Shown here piece after piece: positions 44,441 through 56,093 of a stretch of 64,000 bases of DNA (its first letter is position 1; every line of letters starts with the position of its first letter). A program made the translations under genes and the position numbers. The stretch is from Ottelia alismoides (lineage: Eukaryota > Streptophyta > Magnoliopsida > Alismatales > Hydrocharitaceae). The notes under the pieces were generated by a model that worked only from the letters and a program-made list of their open reading frames with translations, had not been told where the DNA came from and did no database searches. The stretch covers positions 434,001-498,000 of the forward strand of contig JAZKJV010003263.1 in the NCBI GenBank assembly GCA_037367405.1, written 5' to 3'.

Positions 44441-47231
44441 ATAACAAAGCGAAAATCATGTCGAGTCTGTGAAAGAAATATGGAACACATCATGTCTGCG
44501 GCTTCCGTCATTGCAATCATCAATCTCGCAAATTAGAAGAAAGACATGGGAGCTCCTCTAATCAGATGTTTGATCAAGAGTTCGACAGAACACTCCTTGA
44601 CATCAGATCATCCATCAACCTGATGCCTACTTCATTGCTCAATGAATTTGGGTTAGGACTGCTAAAGTCTACCAGAATGATTCTGCTGTTTGCAGATACA
44701 TCCGTCAAGTGGCCAAGGAGCATTTTAGAGGATGTCATCACCATCATTCAAAGGATGCAATTCCCTGTGGAATTTATTATGCTAGACTTGGACATTTCAT
44801 ATCATTTACCTCACATCTCGATCATACTCAGACGACCGTTCCTTCGAACAACCGAAGCAGTGGTCGACTACGACACCAGACAAATCACCTTCCGTTCTAG
44901 TAGTGACAAGGTGCCCATCGAGACAATCCATGTGCCAAAGCAGTCAGATTCTGCATTAGATGAGAGTAAACTTACACACATGAGAACAAAGGACTATAAC
45001 TTTATAGCTGAAATCGGAGATACAAATCTATTCTTGGATGAAACTGAGATACTATTGAAATTTTTACTGAAGCACTCAATTCAGAGTTGAATTGCCAATG
45101 GTGAACAATCTACAAATGATGGATCTGACACCGCCATGCACAGTTGTTGAAGTTTCCACTAAAATGATTCCAACCCCACCCGAGCTTAAACCATTACTAA
45201 CAAACACGAAGTATGCCTTTCCTTGCAGGTGAACAAAACATGTTTTTGGTCATAATAAATTCACAGCTGACCAAGGATCAAGAATCATGTATTCTCGAGG
45301 TCCTAGAAAGCAACTGCAAGGTAATAGGATAAAAAAATTCAGATCTCCATGGGATCAACCCTTTAGCCTGTGTTCACATCACATCTACCTCGAAGAAGAC
45401 AACAAACCCTCCCGAGAATTTCAGTGCATATTCAACCCTAACCTCTAGGAGGTTGTCAAGAATGAAATTACAAAATGATGCGATGTTGGTTTCTTATATC
45501 CCATCACATACTTCAAATGGGTGATTCCCCTATACGTAGTGCCGAAGAAATCTGAGATCACCATTGTAAAGAATGAGAAAGGAGAGGAGATCCCAACCAG
45601 AGTACTAACTTCTCGGCGCGTCTGTGGATTACAGACGCTATAAACTAGCGACCAAGAAAGATCATTGCCCGCTTTCCTTCATCGACCAAATAGTTGAAAG
45701 ATTAGATGCGAAGGAGTATTTTTTTTATTGGATGGATACTCTGGTTATAATCAGGTTGACATTGCTCCAGAAGATCAAGAGAAGACCACCTTCACCTGTC
45801 CGTTCGAGACATATGCCTTCCGCAACATGTCTTTTGGATTGTGTAATGCTCCAACGACATTCCAGAGGTGCATGCTGGCAGTATTTGAAGGTATGATTGG
45901 TAGTTTTATCGGGGCTTTCATGGCTGACTTTTCAGTCTACAGAGTCTGTTTCGATTGGTTCCTTACATATTCAGACCGAGTATTGAAGAGATGATGTAAA
46001 GTTAATCTCGTGCTCTCGTGAGAGAAGAGTCACTTCATGATGATTAAAGGCATTGTGTTGGGTCATGTCATATCTAAGCGTGGCATGGAGAATGACCTTG
46101 CGAAGGTGGACATCATTTTCAAGCTCGAGTCACCTACAAATTTGGTAAGTCTGGACATTTATTGAGCGTGTCGGATTCTATAGAATATTCATGAAATACT
46201 TCAACAAAATTGCCCAACTGCTGACTGAACTTCTTGGCAAGGAGACAAATTCTATTGTAGATGACAGAGTTCTCCAAGACTTTAATTAGTTGAAAGAATT
46301 AATCACTCAGGCCCCTGTCCTGCAACTGTCAGATTGGTCTCTACCATTCGAGATCATGACCGATGCTTCTGATTATGCAATTAGTGCGGTTTTGGGACAA
46401 AGGAGAGACTGATTACCATTTGCCATTCACTATGCTAGCAGGACATTGGATAAAGCACGGAAGAATTATATTATCATTAAAAAAGAGCTCCTAGCAGTTG
46501 TTTTCGCCCTGGAAAAGTTCAGATCACACTTGTTGGGATCCAAAGTCATTGTTTATATAGATCATTCTGCCATCAAGTACTTACAAAGCAAGAAGGATGC
46601 CAAATCTAGACTAATCAGATGGATCCTTTTACTCTAGGAGTTCGATCTTGAAATCAGAGATAAGCCTGGAATAAAAAATATGGTGGCATATCATCTTTCA
46701 AGACTACTTAAAACAATCACTCTTGAGCAAAGCACGATAGCAATTACAGAGACCTTCCTACACGAGGCAATTCTGTCAATCACCCTGCTCCCCCGGTTCA
46801 CCGATATTGTGAATTTTCTTATTTCCAAGAGAACTCCATAAGATTGGTCGAAGCTGAAAGTTGACAAGTTTTTGTCAGATATCCATTTCTACCAGTGTGG
46901 GGATCCTTATTTATTTCGTGAGGAGACATATTGCATATGGAGAGGGTGCATTCTTCAGGAGGAGTATCATAGTATCCTCGAGCATTCTCACAATCGTGAA
47001 TCGAGAGGACATCATTCGGGGAAAAGAACATCAGTGAAAATACTTCAATACGGCCTATGGTTGCCGACTCTTTTTAAAGATGCAGAAGAATATGTGAAAT
47101 ATTGTACTGACTATTTGAAAATGGTGGAACTATTGGATTGAGAGATACAATGCCCTTAAAATACATTCAGATATCAGACGTTTTTGATGCGTGGGGCATT
47201 GACTTGATGGGATCATTTCCTAACGGGATTT
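44441..47231 (+). pseudogene. Ty3/gypsy (Tat/Athila-like) pol, 3' portion of the split element
   Basis: After the ATAAC duplication the gypsy frame resumes with KDMGAPLIRC, then a protease region with DIRSSINLMPTSLL (about 44,600, where DLGASIN is usual), ISIILRRPFLRT (about 44,815), and reverse transcriptase YSGYNQVDIAPEDQEKTTFT (45,736-45,795), FRNMSFGLCNAPTTFQRCML and FMADFSV (45,917), where the second catalytic D is changed to A. RNase H follows (TDASDYAISAVLG, 46,361; [19 protein letters not shown], 46,485), then integrase zinc-region pieces (LEHSHNRESRGHHSGKRTS, 46,977) and GIDLMGSFPNG (about 47,202), the start of the core. Stops and frameshifts are frequent and most of the integrase core is missing. 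Confidence 0.85.
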
Positions 47232-47295
47232 ACCCCTAATAACTCACAATAAATCTTCTCTAAATAAATGATTTATTGCTCGCAGTCGAGCAATG

Positions 47296-47309
47296 TTAAG
47301 TATAGGGAG
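47296..47309 (+). promoter_or_regulatory. Polypurine tract of the plus-strand gypsy
   Basis: TTAAGTATAGGGAG lies directly before TGATGAATTCATG. The same junction, in reverse complement, occurs at 60048 (CAAGTATAGGGGG) and 63360 (TTAAGTATAGGGGGT). Confidence 0.7.
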
Positions 47310-49440
47310 TGATGAATTCATGATTCAACAACCTTATTGCTCATTCTTAGCTTAATCCCCTCAATAAATATCCTAACAAGCTCAAATAAATAATATACAG
47401 AGCGTAATTAGTTAGGGTTAATTATATGTATTATGTTCACAATAAAACCCTAAATTTGTTCTTACACATGCTATATCGATTACATATTTTCTTGTGTTAT
47501 TTGTTTTGTAAAAATCCCTAAAAATATATTAAGTTGTATATATATTTTAACATAAAAGGAGTCCTTACTAAAATACAAAAAATATAAAAATAATAAAATA
47601 GGTAAGCAATATACATTAAATACCTACAAAAATATAAGTTGGTAAAAATGAGGTCCTTTGTGTTTTTGTCCTCCATGAAAGTTGTAGATCTCATCGAGAT
47701 GAACAATTTTCATTTGAGTTCATTTACTATTTATTAATTTACTTTTATTTCTTTTTTATAGTTTCTATTTTCTTAGTGGGCCATGTGGCTCTGTCTAGGG
47801 AGGCCATGCAACCGGATGTTCTTTACACCCCGCCGTCACCCTCAAACGCGGATCCGTCTGATCCAACGTCGCTCCTTCGGTATGATGTGTCACACTTCTC
47901 AAGTATTGAACTCATCATATCCAATGGCTTACAACCGCCCATCTCTTCGATGACATGGAGTGATCTCCACCCTCCATTGTGCACCCATCTAACGACAACA
48001 CACCCTTCTTCCTCCTCTGTTGGACTCTCTCTCCCGCATCACTGATGAATCCCATATTCATCTACTTTATTTCTTTATATTATCTCTCTTTCTTAAGAAA
48101 ACAAAGAAAAATCATTAACAATTAACCTTAATTAACTTACTATATGTTGTAAATAAACGTCTATAATTATTATATATTAAGTATATTATTATTGTGCTTA
48201 TATTTTATGTGCTTATTTAATTATTAAAATCCAATAAAAAATAGATTAATAATATGAATAATTAATTTAACCTAAATTATAAAATAAAAACCTCGAAAAA
48301 TAAGAAAATATATAAAATTAAGCAATTTATTACTTTAAATTACATGCAAAAAACATTTACTGTATATAAATTATTTTATTTCTGTTTGAGTTCTACATGA
48401 AAGTTGTAGATCATCGAGATCTACAACTTCCATGTTGAACATTTTTTTATGATTTTGAATTTAATTATTTCTTTTTTATTTTTTTATGTATTTATTCATT
48501 TCTTTCATTTCTGATTGGGCCACGTTGCACCTTCAGATTGCATCACGTGGCCCCATCTCTTCTTTGCCTCTCGTCGTTTCCTGAGCCATCGGATCATCCG
48601 ATTCGATGACTGGGAGTCATCTCATACCTCCAACTTCCTCCATCTGAACAATTGTGCCCTTCGAACCCTTCGCTCTTCAACCTACTGTTCTAACCACTAC
48701 CCACAACCTCCCATCCAACTTCCTTCTCCAAAATGTTCCCTATGACCATCCTCTTCCATGCCAACCTCTCATATCTATCTATTCATATCTCCCGCACCGG
48801 TTCGAGGTGGTTGAAACCACCTTGTCAACCACCTGGGGCCACCGACTCATTTCATCAAAACTCCTTCTCCGATCATTGTAACATACATCTGCTATTCTTT
48901 GGAGGAACCTCCGAGCATCATCTACCGATCAGTGACAACGGTTGGGTGTGATTGATAGCGAAGAAGGAGGTTTTTCCTCCGGTGAGATCCTCATCTTCTC
49001 CGACGAGATACAACTGCTCAACTATTAGAGCAATGGTCCTGCAGCCATTGGCTCCATCAGCGAAGACCAGAGCATCAATGGCTCCAATCTTTAGGTCTAT
49101 TTCATCAATCCTTGTTCTTCTCAGTGGATCGTCTTCTTCTTCCAAGAAAGACTCTGATCTTATTATTTCTATGCATTCTTCACTTTCTATATAACCACTT
49201 GAACACTCTTTTGAACTTCTAAGATCAAGGACACCTTCGTCTTGACTCCACAATCCACACGCATCTTCGAGTTCTCCTTCTCAAGTTCTCCATAATTGTG
49301 ACCATCTCATTCTTTCTTCCTCATTAAATGAGGAAGAACCCATTAGGGTTCAGATCTTTCGCATTCAATAGAACCCTTCATTTTACTCATTCATGCTTCA
49401 AATAACTCATTAAGCTGTTGGGATTTATTACTAACTATTC
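47310..49440 (+). repeat. 3' LTR of the plus-strand gypsy (right end truncated)
   Basis: The LTR begins TGATGAATTCATGATTC and runs through AT-rich sequence with two copies of a module (47640-47810 and 48385-48560) containing CATGAAAGTTGTAGATC and GGGCCAYGT. No clear CA end or primer-type flank is seen before the next LTR copy at 49453. Open stretches such as 48918-49253 (minus) have no domain. Confidence 0.6.
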
Positions 49441-49452
49441 CATGTACTCATT

Positions 49453-52106
49453 GGTCTAAAGTAGTCCACACAAGGAGGGATCACGATGTCCACACAAGGC
49501 GGGACCACGATGTCGCTGCAGCGACCGCTCACGAAACCCAGGTTAATCAACAATTAACCTACAATAAGAATAAAGTAGTTAAATATAAAAATGTGGAGTT
49601 GAAATTTATTATAACTCTGCAACAATGTGTATAGCATGCAAGTATGCGTAGAGGTCGAACACAAGGAGCAAACGGGAGAAGGAGGTAAAAAGATGTTCAA
49701 AACTTTGTCTTTTATCTCCTGTCCATGTTGTTGTTTTGTGGATTTTTAATTTTATATTATATATATATGTATTTGATTTTTAATGTTATGTTTTTATAAT
49801 TTTCTTTTTATATTTTTTTCTTTTTATATTGCCTTTTCTTTTATATAAACAAATTAGCCTATATAAGGCTTTATATATACAATTTATAGTAGTATATTTA
49901 TAAATACTAATAAATATAGAAAAATACAAATAATAAATTGTTTTTGGGATTTTTCATATTTTTCTATTTTTTTGTTATTTTTCTGTATTTTTTTGCTAAT
50001 TTTTGTATATTTCTGAAGTCAAAAATATACAAATAAGGGATTAAATATACATGCTGAAATTGAATTGGATTTTAAAAATAGTAAACAAGTCCAAAATTAT
50101 CCAAATAAATTTTAAGATATAAATATTAATATAAATAAAATTATAAAACTTAGAAATATAATTTTGGATTTTTAAATATTTTTTTTTGATTTTTATTAAA
50201 CATTTTGGGGTTTTTCGATTTTTAGGCCTTTTGTTTTTCCATTTCTAGTGATTTTTGGTATATAAGTAAAATTGGATAAAATATACTATATATATTTGGA
50301 ACTTTTAGACACATTTTATATATTTTGGTATTTTATAAGTTAGGCAAGGAATAAATAGGCTCCTCTTTATTTTTAATAAATTGATTAAATGAAAAATGCC
50401 AAATAAAATACGGGCGTGACAGTACATGGCATGGAGCATTTATTCCTATTTTTGTCGATTTTTAGGAGCACAATAGGTATTTTCAATAAAAAGATAAAAC
50501 ATACAAAAATTAAAGTCCTAGTAGGGACATAAACACAATTAAAATAAATTCTAGGGAGCTCGGTGCAAATATGCCAACATTAAACAACATTTATTTAATT
50601 TTATGAACCGATTTACAACATACAAAAGTTGCTAGGGCATACATGCAAAATGCCCAGCTCAAGTGGGACGACACGTGAGCTGAGCTGGACAGAACCAAAA
50701 TGTAAATTCAGAAAGTACACGGGCCTATAACAAAATGTCCATTTATTTATAACTCTATATTTTATTTACAGAATTAAATAATAAATATACAAAACTACAG
50801 GGTAGAGTATGCAATTTACTCGAAAGAGGCGTTGATCGAACGACGCTCCGCTCTTCACTTATACACGTGTTGCCTTCTGGTGCGATGATGCCCTTTCGGA
50901 GATGGACGTTCAAGATCTGATCTAGTATCTTCATCAATGGCCGAGGCGCATCCTAAAATGGACGGTGGCGATTAGAATTGGGGATGCACCTCCATCCAAC
51001 AACATCTGCTATCCACGAAGAACATGGAAGAAGAGCTTCTTCCATGAGCTTCGTTCTCGATTTCCTCCCTCCTCTAGTTGCTTCCGATGATGGTGTTTGG
51101 CTCTAGACATCCCGGGGAGTGGTCCTCAGCTGCTGAGGGTCGGGAGGAGGTCCAGGAGTCCAAGGAGCGGCCTGGCGAGCTCCGGGAAAAATGGAGCTCC
51201 AGGACTCTGCAGGTTGACTTAATTCGAGCCTAGAAGGGCTCCGTTGTGCGCTTGACCTACACAAAAAAAGAAGAGTGGCTCAAGGGGGTGCTCCTCGACC
51301 AAGCATGAAGCTGAAATGCATAAGAAACAAGGTGGGCGATGAAGCTCTGGCGTGGGGTGGTGATTTGGCTTCGATTCGCAGAACCACGGTGGTTCCGGTT
51401 GGTCAAAGGTGGTTGGGAGGTGAAGTAGCGGATGGGGAAGAGAATGAGGGTGGACGCGTGGGTCGGAGACATGTGTTGAACAGTGGAACCCAGCCGGAGC
51501 TCTAGAGCTCCGGCGAGGCTAACTTAACCTAGTCGATCTAATTAACTAAGTAAAATGCACAATAAATGGCATAGAAACGATCCTAAAGAACTACAACTAC
51601 CTAGAGAATAGGAAATAACGCAGCTCAAACCTGAGTTTTGGCCATGGAGCAGGACTGCAGGCGACGGTGGCCATGGGTGCATCTCTTCCTCCAACTACCC
51701 GGTCGGACCAGCCAGGGATTCCCTCTTGTCACAAGGGTTCATGCTAGGCCAAAGGCAGGGATAGAAGGGCTCTGGGGATGACCAAAATTGCAATGAGGAG
51801 GAGATGAAGTTCATTAAGGAACATAATGAACACCCTTATTGACCTGCTAAAAACAAGAGAATCAAGCTATGTACAGGAGATACGAGAAGGTGGCATGTAT
51901 GTACAATGAACCATGATCATTTTTCATGGAAGGATCGGGGTTGATTGTTCGATAGATCATCCGCTAAAAATGGTGGAAACTCAGGGATTGGACTGATCTG
52001 ATGCATCAGGAGGGCTGAAGGGTGAGTTGACTGGCAATCAACTTCTGACGTGACCCCATTGGGCCACGTCAGCCCGCTACGTGACATAATTGCGGATTTT
52101 GTTTAT
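49453..52106 (-). repeat. Partial gypsy LTR, minus strand (copy A)
   Basis: This 2.65-kb segment is a diverged direct repeat of 56115-58745. Shared landmarks include GGTCTAAAGTAGTCCACACA, GTCGAACACAAGGAGCAAAC, the AT-rich middle, CTCCATGAGCTTCGTTCTC-like words, and GGGCCACGTCAGCC at the right. It lacks the outer 1.3 kb present in copy B. A 24-bp tandem duplication of TCCACACAAGGMGGGAYCACGATG is at its left end. It contains no gene. Confidence 0.75.
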
Positions 52107-52470
52107 TTGAATCATTTGTTGAAAATTAATTATAAAAAATAAACTTATGCATAATGTATAAGAAGAAACTTAAATTTTGATTTCTATATAATCATTTCAT
52201 TTTATTGTGTAGCCTTCAAATTTTTTTATAATGGATCATTGGAATCCTTCAACTTTGATTTGATTATGTCTTTCTCTTTTTTTACATCTATTTGTCCGAT
52301 CCAATCCGATCTGATCCGTAATCTGATGGGTTGGATCAGATTGGATTGAAGTATTCAACAAATTAGATTGGATTCAAAAAATAAAAATCTGTTAAGATTG
52401 AATTGGACATGGATTAAATTAAAATCCAATCTGATCTGATCCACGAGCAACCCTAGTGAGGACGGGACCC
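52107..52470. repeat. AT-rich stretch with GATC/GATT inverted words
   Basis: Between 52,300 and 52,460 the words GATCCAATCCGATCTGATCC and GGATCAGATTGGATT alternate in both orientations and could form stem-loops. No terminal repeat or target duplication was found, so I cannot call it a MITE. No gene is present. Confidence 0.45.
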
Positions 52471-52732
52471 TAAGGTTAGAGACCTAAACCCTGGACTTCC
52501 ACCCTACATCTCCATGTCCGACTTTCATAGATTTTGGGAGCGGTAAGTGGTTACCTCCGATACCGTAAGACCTGGAGGAAGAAGGAACAATACATACTCC
52601 TCCAAGTCAATCATAGTCTCAGAAAGATAGAAAAAGTAAAGAGCAGGAGACTGTCTATGCAACGTGACATCCGGCGGTCATAAAGTCAGAAGGTCACAAG
52701 AACACACCGAACACCACATGACATGGCTCAAT

Positions 52733-53890
52733 CCTGTGAGGGTCCTCAAGGTGAGCAGACTCAGATGAGTCGAAAATCACAGAATAATCAGAAGGCTCGG
52801 CTCCGTGCTCCACCATAGAAGAGACACAACCGGAGAGGAGATCGAGTACACAAATCAGAAGACTCGGCATCATCCTCCACCAAACGGGAGACACCAGAAG
52901 TGAAGCCGAGTACCTAGAAAACAACGTACCCTCCCGTGGATAACCCTCGGGGAGTATAACATGCTTGACAATGAATAATCAGAATAGAGCTTACCCTTGC
53001 ATGGGTCGTCAAGGTGAGCAGGCTCCAAAGGATCCACATCCTTCAGATGGATCATCAGAAGCGGTCTCGGTAGGCGAAAGGTCGGCTACCAGCAGAAGAG
53101 ACCGACATATTAAAAAATGTGGCATTGTCCTGCAGACAACCCTCGGGGAGCGTACTGCCAACTATGCAAGGAATACTCGGAGGTCGAAAGCTCATCCTTG
53201 CGAGGACCATCAAGGAGAGAGGATGCAAAGAAGTCCCGATAGATAGGTCCCAAGCTCCGACAGATCAGATATAACAAGAAAGCAGTGGGAACCGGAAGAT
53301 ATCAGACGACTCAGTTCCGTGCTCCAACAGATAGGAGGCACAAGCATAGAGGGGAACTGAGCGTAAAGAATATGTGGCATTATCCCACAGTTAGTCCTTG
53401 AGGAACAATGCAAACTAAGCAAAGAATAGTTAGATCAGATCTCAGCCTTGCGAGGGTCGTCGAGGTGAGAGGGCTCGAAGGAGTTGGATCCATCAGAAGG
53501 ATCCTTAAAGGAGGTCTCAGTAGGCGACAGATCGCCTACCATCAGAAGAAACAGTCAATTCAAGAAATTGTCATAGTCTCTCGCAGATAACCCTCGTAAA
53601 GAATTATGAACTAGGTAATGAATAATAAAAATTGTGGGACTCATCCTTACGAGGACCATCAAGGAGAGAAGACTCAAAGGAGTCAGTGAAATCGGCCTCG
53701 TCAACCGACAGATCGGGCACTCAATCAGACAGGGAGGCCAATCAATCAAATCAGACAAAACGATTTCATGCCCCAACAAGGTGGAGACAGGGTCAATAAA
53801 TGAACCAGATCGTAAAGAAAATGTCGCATCTGCCCGCATATAGTCCTCAGGGAGGTATGCAGGCTAGGTCAATCCAATCATGGGAATGCT
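52733..53890. repeat. Higher-order tandem repeat, period about 450-460 bp
   Basis: Anchor words of the form CCTTGCGAGGRYCRTCAAGG begin at 52733, 52996, 53196, 53446 and 53645, spaced 263, 200, 250 and 199 bp, with a weak further copy near 53,893. Long and short units alternate, giving a higher-order period of about 450-460 bp. Long units share GGTCTCRGTAGGCGA words; all share ACAACCCTCGGGGAG-like words. No coding frame is conserved between units. Confidence 0.75.
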
Positions 53891-56073
53891 AGCATCACAT
53901 CTCAGGTCCTCAAAGTCATCAATCGATCAATCCTCAAGAGGTCATAAGATCATGAAGGACAAAAGATCAATCTCACCAGTCATGATGCGGTCCCTCTAAT
54001 CAATCCAATCAGTTGAGATGGCACAAAATATAAGCAAAAATCCACTAAGTGTCATGGGTGGATGGACGAGTCTGGAGATTGAGGATGGGTCAATCAATAA
54101 GATGAGGGATATCATGTGGGTTCCGATCACCATCGCTTTGAAGTCAAAATCAAGATAGTCATTCAGTCCTCTAAATCAAGACGGAAGGAACCACGAAATA
54201 GATGGATAAATCTTAGATCATGAAATCATCATCAAATCATCACAATATATCACATCCTCAACCCGATGTGCGAGATCAGAGTCCTCAATGAAGAATCACA
54301 CCTACTAATCACGCATCATCTAAGTCCTTAATAAGGTCCAAGCACATATCAAGTTAAGATCCAACAAAGCGCACTAATCTCAGCTTCCTCGAAACTGCCC
54401 GGCTTAATCAAACAAGCAATGGAATCCATGAATCCTCGATGCTGGCCTCGTCTTTAAGCACAACATTCTCGAGTGATAGAAATAATGACACGAAGGGGGA
54501 TGAGGAGGGCATGCGAGAAAAGATCGAAACAAAGACAAAATTGTGTGTTCCACACAAGGCGAGAACACTTCCAAAATTGTGGTTTAGGGAGAGGGTCTCC
54601 TCGAACCGGACTAGATATGGGTGATATGGGCAAGGAGAAAAGCTGCAAGATCCGATGAAGAAGATGAAGCTCAAGACCCAATCACAACTCAATGCAAATG
54701 AGGGGATGAATAAGGACAAGGGAGATAGAAGGACTCAATGAGGAAAATACGCACGCGCACGGGACTGAAGACTCGAAGAATGGATGAAAACGCTGATGGA
54801 CTCAAAGTCACAATCAATACACAAAGCAAACCCCCAGTTCACCTACTCAACACAGTGAAGACCGAGATGTGGTATTTTTATCTTGTAGATTTTAGAGTTA
54901 GGTGATCATCCAAAAGTTGTACACACCGAAGACATGCTTTGGATTTGAACCCCAATCCTTAGTGTGTACGTGAGAATAAAATGCGCATACAAGGAGGGGG
55001 TTGCTCTCCCCAAGGCAAAGAATCCATTACGTTTTATTTTTAAGTCCCATAGAGTTAGCAGTCTGGTTTTATTTATGCTATCACTTTTTTGTTTATTTTT
55101 CAATGCACAAACCTAACGAGCTTCCAATTCCATTTAACATCCTAGGTGAACAAAATTAGAGGGAGAAGGTCGGAAAAGCCATGGAAGTCGGAAATCGATG
55201 ATGCATGCAAAGTTAGAAGACTTACAGTGGTTCCCAGTTCTCTCCATGCGGGATGCATAACAGAAATAAAAACCTATGCTAGATGCAAATGTAAGCCGAT
55301 GAAATCACCCTAGATATAGAAATTGCTACTATCGTGAAGAACCACATGCTAAATATCTAGAGATGAGATACAAAATTTTATCTCTGAAGTGCATCGGTGT
55401 CTGCCACAATGGATCCTACAAGCGTTGTATAGCACTTCTCTCAGTGCTCGATCTCAAATCCAAATAAATAGCACTTCAAAATTTATCTAAGTCCAGAAGC
55501 GAATCTATAATTACATCCAATTATATTAGGGGCTTTGGACCTTAATCTATCAAGCAAACAATTCTAAGCTAAGGCTCATTCACACAAAATAAATAAAATA
55601 AAATCAGAAAACAAATAAAAATAAAGCGAGAAAAACACGAGAAAACCGGCGAGGCCCCCGAGGGAACAATCCCTCGGGAACTGGACCTCGTGAAGTAGAT
55701 GTGTCTGAGAGTCCAAATTATTACACGTAGATGTCACTCTCTCTCACATAAATATACATAATAATAAAAAAGCAAAAATCAAGGTCTGCTCTGCAAAATT
55801 CCCCTCTGCTTGCCCTCGATGCTCTCTCCTACCGGTTGACTCAGAAGGTCGGCTCTACCTTGCTTAGGTGTGTTGGCCCTCCTAGGAGGTCCTCCTTCGC
55901 ACAGCGGTACCTCACATCATGGACAAACAAAGAGAGTGCTCAGAACAGTAAAATATAACACCAAATAATAAATGCAGAATAAATAAATGAATAATAAGAA
56001 ATAAATAAATGCAATAAATAGATGAAAAAGAGATAATAGACAAACAAAACAATCTCCAACTACGCGACGTTGC
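53891..56073 (-). other. Gypsy internal leader region, no gene recognised
   Basis: The sequence between the tandem repeat and the primer site at 56074 shows no gag or pol domain. Because it lies directly downstream (minus strand) of an LTR and primer site, it is most likely the untranslated leader of a gypsy element that lost its coding region. Confidence 0.5.
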
Positions 56074-56091
56074 TTCCCAACAACGACACCA
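56074..56091 (-). promoter_or_regulatory. Gypsy primer-binding site (decayed)
   Basis: On the minus strand this reads TGGTGTCGTTGTTGGGAA, which is the Athila/Tat-type primer site TGGCGCCGTTGCCGGGGA with C-to-T and G-to-A changes. It starts two bases after the LTR end at 56094 and fixes minus orientation. Confidence 0.75.
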
Positions 56092-56093
56092 TT

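Noticed and set aside
44441..47231. Integrated pararetrovirus or other viral sequence
   Set aside because: Protease, reverse transcriptase, RNase H and integrase order with a long LTR and the Tat/Athila wording fit a Ty3/gypsy retrotransposon; no movement or coat protein is seen.
52300..52460. MITE made of GATC/GATT inverted words
   Set aside because: No terminal inverted repeat pair with a target duplication could be fixed; it may be simple repeat decay.
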